Shown here in pieces: positions 1-9,716 of a stretch of 64,000 nucleotides of DNA (positions are counted from its first letter, which is position 1; the number at the start of each line of letters is the position of its first letter). The translations under genes and the position numbers were made by a program. The notes below the pieces were generated by a model. The model ran no database searches, was not told the DNA's origin, and saw only the letters and a list, made by a program, of their open reading frames with translations. This DNA comes from DATFVA01 sp963745945. GTDB lineage: Bacteria > Bacteroidota > Ignavibacteria > Ignavibacteriales > Ignavibacteriaceae. The stretch lies in NCBI GenBank assembly GCA_963745945.1, contig CAVUZG010000004.1, positions 806,001 to 870,000 on the forward strand, given 5' to 3'.

Positions 1-23
1 TAAAATCTAAACAAGTTAGCGAT

Positions 24-3000
24 ATGATGAAAATAATTCCTTATAACCTAGCAATTAAAATAATCTTATTTTTTAGCCCTATACTTTTTTCTCAAGAACC
101 AGTTCCATTTTTTAATTACAGCCAGGTTGATTATGGAACAATTACAATTAACCAGTTTAAAATGACGATGTGGAATAATGGGACTTTTTACAATCCTGAT
201 TACGTGACTACTAATAATTATAAAGGACAAATCCTTTGGCCTGGCGGACCACTAGCCTTTCAATGGTTAACATATTTTAATGAATTTTACATATCAGCTT
301 TTGTTGATTCTACCTTTAAATTTAATGGTGGGTATATCAGAGAAGGGGTTTTAAGAGCAGGTAAAGTATTGGATAATGGAGAAGCAGATGATTCGCTCAA
401 TCCGAGATACAGGATATATCGGATAAGAAAGGGATGGGAAACAACTCCCTTCGGTCCCGAAAGGGATGGGCTTGAAAAAGATTATAATGAGTGGCCTGTA
501 GAAGATGGCGCACCGTGGATAGATAGGGATAGAGATGGAATTTTTACAAGAGGTGTCGATCAACCTGATTATCTCGGAGATGAAGTCCTATTTTATCTGG
601 GTAATGATGTTAATTTTCCAGACTCAACCAGATCATATATAAGAAAACCTCTAAATCTTGAATATCAATTCACTTTATATGGCTTTAATCAAACAGGTAT
701 AATGGGAGATGCAATTTTCCTGAAAATTAAGATGATAAATAAAAATGCTTGTACAATGAGTGATATTCATTTTAGCTTTAACACAGCTTATGAATGGTAT
801 CCTGATTGGTTTCAGAATAAGCGTGCAGCGGGATGTGACACCACTTCGGATTTGGGATATTGTTACTTCAGTGATAACAACGATGAATATCAGTATGGTG
901 AAAATCCCCCTGCTTTTGGAATAGTATTATTGCAGGGGCCAATTGAACCTGGACTTCCGGCAGATAGTGCAATGGTTGAAAATATGTGGCGGAAAGGATT
1001 TCGTAATATTAGAATGAGCAGTTTTTATGGAAGCTTCGAAAAAAATCCAGGCGGTTCCGGAGGACTACCATTGGAAGATACAATATATGCTACATTTCCT
1101 TCGGAGACATTCTCTCTTCCTATTAGTCAACAATATTACAACATCTTCCACGGCATATATGCAAGCAGCTATATATCAATAACAAATCCTTTTACATTGC
1201 AGTCCACACCTTTTATGGTTCCGGGTGATCCGGAAACAAATACCGGCTGGACGGCAATGAATTGGCCTGAGAATGATTCTATTCCAAGACCGCCTCATAA
1301 TTTTGACGGGGGAATGATAACCACAGGTCCCTTTACCCTAGCACCCTTCGATACACAGGAAGTGGTTTACGGTATTCTTGCAGCAAGGGGAACCGATAAC
1401 CTTAACAGTGTAACAGAGCTTAAGCGCAGAGCAGCAATAATAAGGAAAGCATATTACCTTAACTTTCAGCTTACTCCCCCTCCTCCATCACCGCAGACAT
1501 TCGGCTTTGAGCAGCAGGGAGAGATTACCCTCTGGTGGAAGCCTGGTGCAGAGAGTTATGATCAGGGTGATCCTTTTATATATGACCAGGGATATGAGGA
1601 TACCACCTACACATTCGAAGGCTACAGGATATGGCAGTACAGGGACACACTCAGTACAGACCCGAGACAGCTTGCTGTATTTGACAGGACAGATGGTATT
1701 ACTGTTATTGAGGACTATACTATTGCCAACGGTGTTTCTGTTAAACTGCCGATCATTTTAGGTAATGATGAAGGACTAAGAAGACAGACCACAATAAGTA
1801 CCGATGCCTACACTCACGAGAAGCTGAGGAACGGCAGTCCTTATTACTTTGGTGTTACTGCCTACGGTTACTCTAAGAACAGCAGTCCGGCTTTCCTTGA
1901 GAGTAAACCAAAGATAGTTGAGGTAATACCCGGAAGAGATAAGATTGATTATTCTTCTCCTTATACCAGGGGAGATGAGGTTCTTGCTACACAGATAAAT
2001 GGTATGAGCAATGCAGATGTTCTCTTCAGAGTTGTTGATCCTACAAGAATAACAGGAGACAGCTATAAAGTAAGCTTCTATGGTGATTATGATTCACTGA
2101 AGTATATGCTGGTTAACACCACACTTGGTGATACTCTCTTCAGGAATGAGGATGATTACTCTGCTGATACCCTGCACAGGAAAGTATTTGACGGGTTTAT
2201 GGTTGTAGTTAACAACAAGGGACATAAGCAGATTGACTCTCTTCCACCAAGCTTTCAGCCTTACGGCATAAAGAGAATTGTTGAGACAAGAGGTCCCGGC
2301 GGTATTCCCCTTGATAATCCTGTTGATGTGTACAACAGTTTCAATTCTACAGGCAGATGGGAGATTACCTCAACAGGAGGAATAATACAGAACATAGATG
2401 TATTTAATTACATCTTCTCTGATGATTATGAACTCAGGTTTACTCAACAAGGCAGTCAGTATTATCCTTTCGGATTTCCTACTTCCAACTTCCTGTTCGG
2501 CAATAATCCTAAAGCAGCTGACAGGGTTCCATTTGAGATTTGGAATGTAACCGAAGGGAAGAGAATAAACATAAAGATACAGGATTTACTGGTTAAGGAT
2601 AATCACTGGTCTGAGGATACCACAACTAACCAGTGGGAGAAGATATATGCTTACAGCACAGACTACACTGAACCTATTCCCTCTCCTTCTGATACTTCAG
2701 ATAAAATAAACTATCCTTTTGGTAATCTTACAATAGAGGGTGATCTGCCGGAGGAAGGAACCGTAATAAGAATAGAGACATTCAAACCTTTAATTGATGG
2801 TGATCAGTTTACTGCTTCACCACAGAAAGCCGACTTCAACAACGTTGAATCAGCAAAAGACAAAATCGATAAGATAAGTGTATTCCCAAATCCTTACTTT
2901 GGCGGTAATGATCTTGAGAGAAGTCTGGGCGAAAGAATAATCAGGTTTACAGGTTTACCAAAGGAAGTAACCATAAGAATATACACTCTTGCAGGAGTGT

Positions 3001-3179
3001 TTGTAAGGAGGATTGACAAATCTGATTTATCACAGTACATTGACTGGGATTTAAAGAACGACACAGGAAATCTTGTAGCATCAGGAATTTACATTGCTCA
3101 TCTCGATATGCCGGGTATTGGCTCGAAGATATTAAAGATTGCAGTTGTAATAGGGAAAGAATTTTTGAACAGAGAGTAA
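24..3179 (+). CDS. Large T9SS-exported cargo protein, paralogue 1
   Basis: A 1051-residue secreted protein of unknown function. Residues 1-23 form a signal peptide ending near FSQ. A strongly conserved block at about 143-195 holds GPERD, EWPVEDGAPW and a DRDRDG loop that resembles an EF-hand/dockerin-type calcium loop. Residues about 485-635 look like a fibronectin type III-like domain (TLWW, FEGYRIWQYRD, NGSPYYFGVTAYG). The last 100 residues, from ISVFPNPYFGG, match the T9SS C-terminal sorting-domain pattern, ending in a GIYIAHLDMPG strand and a short basic tail. It is first of three tandem paralogues that lead into a PorV/PorQ-family gene, so export to the cell surface is inferred. No enzyme motif is visible. 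The start is ATG-ATG with no clear ribosome site; the second ATG is equally possible. Confidence 0.85.
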   Translation: MMKIIPYNLAIKIILFFSPILFSQEPVPFFNYSQVDYGTITINQFKMTMWNNGTFYNPDYVTTNNYKGQILWPGGPLAFQWLTYFNEFYISAFVDSTFKFNGGYIREGVLRAGKVLDNGEADDSLNPRYRIYRIRKGWETTPFGPERDGLEKDYNEWPVEDGAPWIDRDRDGIFTRGVDQPDYLGDEVLFYLGNDVNFPDSTRSYIRKPLNLEYQFTLYGFNQTGIMGDAIFLKIKMINKNACTMSDIHFSFNTAYEWYPDWFQNKRAAGCDTTSDLGYCYFSDNNDEYQYGENPPAFGIVLLQGPIEPGLPADSAMVENMWRKGFRNIRMSSFYGSFEKNPGGSGGLPLEDTIYATFPSETFSLPISQQYYNIFHGIYASSYISITNPFTLQSTPFMVPGDPETNTGWTAMNWPENDSIPRPPHNFDGGMITTGPFTLAPFDTQEVVYGILAARGTDNLNSVTELKRRAAIIRKAYYLNFQLTPPPPSPQTFGFEQQGEITLWWKPGAESYDQGDPFIYDQGYEDTTYTFEGYRIWQYRDTLSTDPRQLAVFDRTDGITVIEDYTIANGVSVKLPIILGNDEGLRRQTTISTDAYTHEKLRNGSPYYFGVTAYGYSKNSSPAFLESKPKIVEVIPGRDKIDYSSPYTRGDEVLATQINGMSNADVLFRVVDPTRITGDSYKVSFYGDYDSLKYMLVNTTLGDTLFRNEDDYSADTLHRKVFDGFMVVVNNKGHKQIDSLPPSFQPYGIKRIVETRGPGGIPLDNPVDVYNSFNSTGRWEITSTGGIIQNIDVFNYIFSDDYELRFTQQGSQYYPFGFPTSNFLFGNNPKAADRVPFEIWNVTEGKRINIKIQDLLVKDNHWSEDTTTNQWEKIYAYSTDYTEPIPSPSDTSDKINYPFGNLTIEGDLPEEGTVIRIETFKPLIDGDQFTASPQKADFNNVESAKDKIDKISVFPNPYFGGNDLERSLGERIIRFTGLPKEVTIRIYTLAGVFVRRIDKSDLSQYIDWDLKNDTGNLVASGIYIAHLDMPGIGSKILKIAVVIGKEFLNRE

Positions 3180-3228
3180 AATAATTGCGATGGGTAACAT
3201 GTAATCATAATAAAAATGGAGGTGTTTG

Positions 3229-3456
3229 ATGAAGATCAAAATAATTAAATCAATCTTTGTATTATCAACATTGGTACTACTGATTATTGCATCACTTTCT
3301 ATTTCAAGTTCTTCATTTGCAGAAACCGATTGTTCAGCATATAATCCCAAACCAGCAGAACCACGCATATGTTATGATTACGCTTTCATAAACGGTTGCT
3401 GCCGTGCTCGTCATGCAACAGTACCTCTTAATTGGTGTGAAGTTTACTGTGAATAA
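3229..3456 (+). CDS. Small secreted six-cysteine peptide
   Basis: A 75-residue protein that I do not recognise. The start at 3229 is fixed by GGAGG at 3218-3222, six bases upstream; the TTG in front of it is unlikely. Residues 1-31 are a typical signal peptide (basic start, long Leu/Ile/Val core, SSSSFA before the cut). The mature part is about 44 residues with six cysteines spaced C-x12-C-x8-CC-x11-C-x3-C. An adjacent CC pair within six cysteines is common in disulfide-rich miniproteins. It sits between T9SS paralogues 1 and 2 on the same strand and could be co-transcribed. It has no sorting domain, so it would reach the periplasm or leave by another route. Function unknown. Confidence 0.7.
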   Translation: MKIKIIKSIFVLSTLVLLIIASLSISSSSFAETDCSAYNPKPAEPRICYDYAFINGCCRARHATVPLNWCEVYCE

Positions 3457-3503
3457 TGTATAACAAATAGAAAATTATCTGTTACCAAATTTGTATTTAG
3501 AAA

Positions 3504-6500
3504 ATGTTTAAAAAATATTTATATATAAAAATTCTTTTTTTGGGATTTATACTAATATTTAATATAAGATTGTTATGTCAGGAACAAATTTCCTTTAAAG
3601 TCTTAAACATCAATCAGCTAAAAATTTTCCTGCCAAATACCGGAATTATTGAAAACACAGAGGATCTGTTTGCTGATGGTATCTTCTGGCCCGGTGGTTC
3701 AATAGCGTATCAACCTTTGTTCTGGAATATAAAATTTCTATGGGGTGGCCATACTGATAATGAATTAAAGGTTAACGGTTTAAGCGGGGTTTTACAGCCG
3801 GGCAAAATTCTGGATAATGGAATTGCAGATGATCCGCAGAAAGAAAAGTACCGTGTTTATCGTATATTAAAAAATTGGGAATCGACACCCTACGGACCGG
3901 AAAGAGACCAGCTTGAAAAAGATTACAATGAATGGCCTGTAGAAGATGGCGCCCCTTGGATAGACAGGGATAAGGATGGAATTTTTACAAGAGGAATAGA
4001 TCAGCCGGATTTTGTTGGAGATGAAGTACTTTTTTATGTTGCGAATGACCTTGATTCAACAAGAGCCTATGGCAATGCTTCAAAACCAATCGGACTTGAA
4101 TTTCAGGTGATACTGTATGCATTCAACAGAGCAGGATTTCTTGGTGATGCGGCTTTTGAGTGGATTAAGATTATTAATAAAAGTAATCATAATATAAACG
4201 ATATGTATTTTTCTTTAATAGGGGATGTTGATCTTGGGAATAATACCGATAATTATATAGGATATGATTCAGTTTCGAATATGGGTTACTGTTTTAACCA
4301 GGATAATTTTGATGAAATTTATGGGGAAGCTCCGCCCGCTTCAGGTCTGCTAGAACTTCACGGAATCATTAAACCAGGGACATCACAAGATAGCGCTTTG
4401 ATAAATGGTTATTGGAAGAAAGGATATAAGAATGAATCATTATCAAGCTTTATAGCTTTCTACGGGAATACCCCAGGTGATCTTAGATATCCTTCATTAC
4501 CTTCATACCAGGTTTCAAATCTTCCTTATGTTGAACAAGCATACAATGTGCTTCAGGGGAAACTTGTAAATGGACTTCCAATTATAAATCCGATAACAAT
4601 AATTCCAACAAAATTTATGGTACCCGGAGATCCCGTAAATGGAACAGGCTGGTATATGGGTGAAGGAGGTTGGCCGGATAATAACATTCTCCCTCCACCA
4701 CTATATACTGTAAACCAATTCGCTTTGAATTATGGTCCCTTCACCTTGCACCCTTCGATACACAGGAAGTAGTTTACGGTATTCTTGCAGCAAGAGGAAC
4801 CAAGTAACCTTAACAGTGTAACAGAGCTTAAGCGAAGAGCAGCCATAATAAGAAAAGCCTATTACCTTAACTTTCAGCTTACTCCCTCTCCCCCTTCACC
4901 TGTTACTTTTGGCTTTGAGCAGAAAGATGAAGTTACTCTCTGGTGGGAACCAAATGCAGAGAACTATAATGAAGGTGATCCTTTCATTTATAACCAGGGT
5001 TATGAAGATACTACTTACACATTCGAAGGCTACAGAATATGGCAGTACAGGGATACACTCGGTACAGACCCGAGACAGCTTGCTGTATTATGACAGGACA
5101 GATGGTATTACTGTTATTGAGGACTATACTATTGCCAACGGTGTTTCTGTTAAACTGCCGATCATTATAGGTAATGATGAAGGACTAAGAAGACAGACCA
5201 CAATAAGCACCGATGCTTACACTCACGAGAAGCTGAGAAACGGCAGTCCTTATTACTTTGGTGTTACTGCCTACGGTTACTCTAAGAACAGCAGTCCGGC
5301 TTTCCTTGAGAGTAAACCAAAGATAGTTGAGGTAATACCCGGAAGAGATAAGATTGATTATTCTTCTCCTTATACCAGGGGAGATGAGGTTCTTGCTACA
5401 CAGATAAATGGTATGAGCAATGCAGATGTTCTCTTCAGTGTTGTTGATCCTACAAGAATAACAGGAGACAGCTATAGAGTTAAGCTTCTCATGGTGATTA
5501 TGATTCACTGAAGTATATGCTGGTTAACACCACACTTGGTGATACTCTCTTCAGGAATGAGGATGATTACTCTGCTGATACCCTGCACAGGAAAGTATTT
5601 GACGGGTTTATGGTTGTAGTTAACAACAAGGGACATAAGCAGATTGACTCTCTTCCACCAAGCTTTCAGCCTTACGGCATAAAGAGAATTGTTGAGACAA
5701 GAGGTCCCGGCGGTATTCCCCTTGATAATCCTGTTGATGTGTACAACAGTTTCAATTCTACAGGCAGTTGGGAGATTACCTCAACAGGAGGAATAATACA
5801 GAACATAGATGTATTTAATTACATCTTCTCTGATGATTATGAACTCAGGTTTACTCAACAAGGCAGTCAGTATTATCCTTTCGGATTTCCTACTTCCAAC
5901 TTCCTGTTCGGCAATAATCCTAAAGCAGCTGACAGGGTTCCCTTTGAGATATGGAATGTAACTAAAGGGAAGAGACTGAACATAAAGATACAGGATTTAC
6001 TTATTAAGGATAATCACTGGTCTAAGGATACCACAACTAACCAGTGGGAGAAGATATATGCTTACAGCACAGACTACACTGAACCTATTCCCTCTCCCTC
6101 TGATACTTCAGATAAAATAAACTATCCTTTTGGTAATCTTACAATAGAGGGTGATCTGCCGGAGGAAGGAACCGTAATAAGAATAGAGACATTCAAACCT
6201 TTAATTGATGGTGATCAGTTTACTGCTTCACCACAGAAAGCCGACTTCAACAACGTTGAATCAGCAAAAGACAAAATAGATAAGATCAGCGTATTCCCCA
6301 ATCCCTACTTCGGAGGTAATGATCTTGAGAGAAGTCTGGGTGAAAGGATAGTAAGGTTTACAGGATTACCAAAAGAAGTAACAATAAGAATATACACTCT
6401 TGCAGGTGTGTTTGTAAGAAGGATTGACAAAAGTGATTTATCACAGTATGTTGACTGGGACTTAAAGAACGATACCGGCAGTCTTGTGGCAAGCGGAGTT

Positions 6501-6590
6501 TACATCGCTCACCTGGATATGCCGGGAATCGGAACGAAGATACTGAAGATGGCTGTTGTTATCGGGAAAGAATTTTTAAATAAGGAATAA
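3504..6590 (+). pseudogene. Large T9SS-exported cargo protein, paralogue 2, frameshifted
   Basis: Same architecture as paralogue 1: signal peptide (ending near LLCQ), GPERD/EWPVEDGAPW/DRDKDG block, fibronectin-like region, PNPYFGG sorting domain. The frame is broken by five single-base differences from paralogue 1: one base lost near 4753 (stop TAG at 4770), one gained near 4804, one gained near 5089 (stop at 5091), and two gained near 5482 and 5492. The net shift returns to the original frame, and the final 357 residues (5517-6590) are intact. From about 4745 onward the DNA is close to identical to paralogue 1, whereas the first 1.2 kb is diverged. Either a real pseudogene produced around a gene-conversion tract, or consensus errors in a repeated region. 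If the indels are errors, it is an intact protein of about 1028 residues. Confidence 0.75.
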
Positions 6591-6593
6591 AAA

Positions 6594-9500
6594 GTGAAAT
6601 TCTATTATAATCTCATCACTTTAGCGATGATAGTAACTGTTTGTTTATTTCTGCTGGGCACTATTCCAGGGGAAAATAAAAATACTAATGTGCAGAAAAC
6701 AACTTCATATGAACAAGAATATATTGCAATGAATCAGATGAAGTGCAACATCTCTAATAATTTTTCAGGATTTAATTATAACCCATTTGAAGGTATCTAC
6801 TGGCCGGGCGGTTCTAATGCAGGTAAAGGTGTTGTTTATATGGATCAGCTCTTGTATTCATGTATTTATAAGGATTCGCTGGTTAGTACACGTATTTTCG
6901 GACCACAATTTTATCCCGGGCGGATCCTTGATACAGGGACACCTGATGATCCCAACAAACAGGAGTACAGAGTATACAGAATAAAAAAAGGCTGGGAATC
7001 GATGGTGCCCGGACCGGAAAGAGACCGGCTCGAAAAAGATTACAACGACTGGCCCGTAGACCAGGGGGCCCCGTGGGAGGACAGGGATGGCGATGGTGTA
7101 TTTACACGCGGTGTTGATATACCGAAATATATGGGAGATCAAACTTTGTGGTACGTAATGAATGATGTTGGCCCTGATACCGGAGTCTATCATTACAGAA
7201 CTACTTCTACCCGAATCGGACTGGAAATTCAGGTAACTACTTACGGTTTTGACAGAGTTGATGACCTGGGTGATGTGGTTTTCAGAGACTATAAAATCAT
7301 AAATAAATCAGGAGCGGCGTTAAATGATTTTTACCTTGGATATTTCGGTGACCTGGAAATAGGAGCGGCGTACGATGACCGTTGCGGAACTGATACTACA
7401 CACGATCTGGTGTACGGATATAATTCTACCAATTTCGATCCGGTTTTTGGTGAAGGACCGCCGGCTGTAGGTACAATGCTTTTAAGAGGACCGATCGTAC
7501 CGGGTGCTTCCTCAGACAGTGCATTCTTTAATGAGCGCTGGATAAAAGGATATAAAAATAATAATACTGAAAGCACTGTCTGCACTTTTAACGGAGGTGA
7601 TTTCGATACGGTTTATGAGCATTATCATTTCAGGGATCCCCAAAGTAAAGAGGAAGTTTATAATGTATTGCAGGGAAAAATATTCAACGGACTGCCGGTA
7701 TTCGATCCCTTCACTGGTCAGACTACAAAATTCTGCCTGCCCGGTGATCCGATCAATCATACAGGCTGGTATTACGATGAGCAGGGCTGGCCCGGACTTG
7801 ACAGCATCACATTTTCCCAGAATGATATCAGGATGGAAGCAACATACGGGCATTTTAATCTTGCCCCTTACGATACACAGGACATTGTTATTGCTACTCT
7901 GGCTGCCCAGGGTAATTCAAATCTTAACAGCATCACTGAACTTGAGAGAAAAGCAAAAGCAGTAAAATACCTGTTTAATCATAATTTTCAGACTGCAAAT
8001 ATTATTCAATCCCCGGAAGTGAATGCTTATCCGCAGAAAGATAAAGTTACTTTATGGTGGAAAGATAACAGTGAAAATTATGCTGAATTCAATCCCCTGC
8101 TCGGGGGACTGGGATATTCGGATACTCTCTACCGGTTCCAGGGATATATTGTAAAACAGTACAGGGATGAAAAGAAAACTGATCCCAGGTTAGTTAAAGT
8201 CTTTGATATTCCGGATACAATTTCTGTTATAAGCGGTTATGTAATAGTAAACGGAGAAAAAGTTAAAGTACCTCTAATAGGGGGAAACAATGAAGGACTG
8301 CAAAGATATATCGATATTACCACTGATGCATATACAGGTGAACCTCTTAGTAATGCAAATCCATATTACTTTTCAGTTGATGCATATGCAGTAAGTCTGC
8401 TTAGCATACCCGCATTCATTGAATCGGATTCACCTGTAATTACAGTGCTGCCCGGCAGAAATAAAATTGATTTTTCCTCACCTTATGAAAACGGTGGTGG
8501 AGTTTATGCGCAGCAGACAGAGGGTTCCAGCAATGCAGATGTTTTCTTCAGGGTTATCGATCCCACAAAAATTACTGGTGATGAATACCTGGTAAGTTTT
8601 TCGGGACAGTACGATTCATTAAAATATAATTTAATAAATACTACCACCGGGGATACAGTTTTTAAGGATGAAAAGGATTTTTCTGCTGACACACTTCACA
8701 AAAAAGTTTTTGATGGAATGATGCTGATTATTAATGATATGGGCAGAGGACAAATTGATTCATTAGCTCCAAACTTCAGACCTTATGGTGTTAAAAGGAT
8801 AATTGAAACAAGAGGTCCCGGCGGTATTCCCCTTGATAATCCGATTGATGTATATGGAAATTTTAATTCTACCGGTAAATGGAAAATCACATCGATTGGC
8901 AATGTAATACAAAACATTGATGTATATAATTACATAGACAGGTATGACTATGAATTGAGATTTACCCAGGAAGGATCTGAGTATTATCCTTACGGATTTC
9001 CTGTAAGTAACTTCCTGTTCGGTAATAATCCGAAAGCAGCAAACAAGGTTCCTTTCGAACTTTGGAATGTAACTAAAGCAAAAAGATTGAATGTGAAAAT
9101 ACAGGATATAGAAGTGAAAGATAATAAGTGGTCAAAGGATACTTCGAAAAATCAGTGGGAAAGGATTTATGCCTACAATACAGGAAGCGACTATACAGAA
9201 CCAATACCGGAAGTGTGCGATAGTTCCGATAAAAATAATTATCCATTCGGAAATTTTACAATTGAAGGTGATCTTCCCGAAGAAGGTACGGTTATAAGAA
9301 TAGAAACCTTTAAACCAATTGGAGATGGTGATCAGTTTACTGCTTCTCCCCAGAAAGCTGATTTCAACAACACAGAATCAGCAAAAGATAAAATAGATAA
9401 GATAAGTGTATTCCCTAATCCCTACTTTGGCGGTAATGATCTTGAGAGAAGTCTTGGTGAAAGAATAATCAGGTTTACAGGGTTACCAAAAGAAGTAACA

Positions 9501-9707
9501 ATGAGAATATACACTCTTGCAGGTGTGTTTGTAAGAAGGATTGACAAGAGTGATTTATCACAGTACATTGACTGGGATTTAAAGAATGACACAGGAAATC
9601 TTGTGGCATCAGGAATTTACATTGCTCATCTCGATATGCCGGGAATAGGGACTAAGATATTAAAGATTGCTGTTGTTATCGGTAAAGAGTTTTTAAACAG
9701 AAATTAA
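6594..9707 (+). CDS. Large T9SS-exported cargo protein, paralogue 3
   Basis: A 1037-residue intact paralogue of the two upstream genes, starting with GTG only three bases after the stop of paralogue 2, so co-transcription and translational coupling are likely. The N-terminus has a hydrophobic stretch (residues 8-23) serving as signal peptide. The conserved block recurs at about 140-190 (GPERDRLEKDYNDWPVDQGAPW, then DRDGDG). A fibronectin-like region lies at about 470-620. The sorting domain starts at about residue 938 (ISVFPNPYFGG). Most of the gene is clearly diverged from paralogues 1 and 2 at DNA level, but the last 300 bases are again very similar, which points to homogenisation of the export signal. 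No catalytic motif is seen; a surface structural, adhesive or calcium-binding role is only a guess. Confidence 0.87.
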   Translation: MKFYYNLITLAMIVTVCLFLLGTIPGENKNTNVQKTTSYEQEYIAMNQMKCNISNNFSGFNYNPFEGIYWPGGSNAGKGVVYMDQLLYSCIYKDSLVSTRIFGPQFYPGRILDTGTPDDPNKQEYRVYRIKKGWESMVPGPERDRLEKDYNDWPVDQGAPWEDRDGDGVFTRGVDIPKYMGDQTLWYVMNDVGPDTGVYHYRTTSTRIGLEIQVTTYGFDRVDDLGDVVFRDYKIINKSGAALNDFYLGYFGDLEIGAAYDDRCGTDTTHDLVYGYNSTNFDPVFGEGPPAVGTMLLRGPIVPGASSDSAFFNERWIKGYKNNNTESTVCTFNGGDFDTVYEHYHFRDPQSKEEVYNVLQGKIFNGLPVFDPFTGQTTKFCLPGDPINHTGWYYDEQGWPGLDSITFSQNDIRMEATYGHFNLAPYDTQDIVIATLAAQGNSNLNSITELERKAKAVKYLFNHNFQTANIIQSPEVNAYPQKDKVTLWWKDNSENYAEFNPLLGGLGYSDTLYRFQGYIVKQYRDEKKTDPRLVKVFDIPDTISVISGYVIVNGEKVKVPLIGGNNEGLQRYIDITTDAYTGEPLSNANPYYFSVDAYAVSLLSIPAFIESDSPVITVLPGRNKIDFSSPYENGGGVYAQQTEGSSNADVFFRVIDPTKITGDEYLVSFSGQYDSLKYNLINTTTGDTVFKDEKDFSADTLHKKVFDGMMLIINDMGRGQIDSLAPNFRPYGVKRIIETRGPGGIPLDNPIDVYGNFNSTGKWKITSIGNVIQNIDVYNYIDRYDYELRFTQEGSEYYPYGFPVSNFLFGNNPKAANKVPFELWNVTKAKRLNVKIQDIEVKDNKWSKDTSKNQWERIYAYNTGSDYTEPIPEVCDSSDKNNYPFGNFTIEGDLPEEGTVIRIETFKPIGDGDQFTASPQKADFNNTESAKDKIDKISVFPNPYFGGNDLERSLGERIIRFTGLPKEVTMRIYTLAGVFVRRIDKSDLSQYIDWDLKNDTGNLVASGIYIAHLDMPGIGTKILKIAVVIGKEFLNRN

Positions 9708-9716
9708 GGAGGATAT

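Noticed and set aside
3504..6590. Programmed ribosomal frameshifting in paralogue 2
   Set aside because: Five separate indels without slippery heptamers or downstream structure; error or pseudogene is far simpler.
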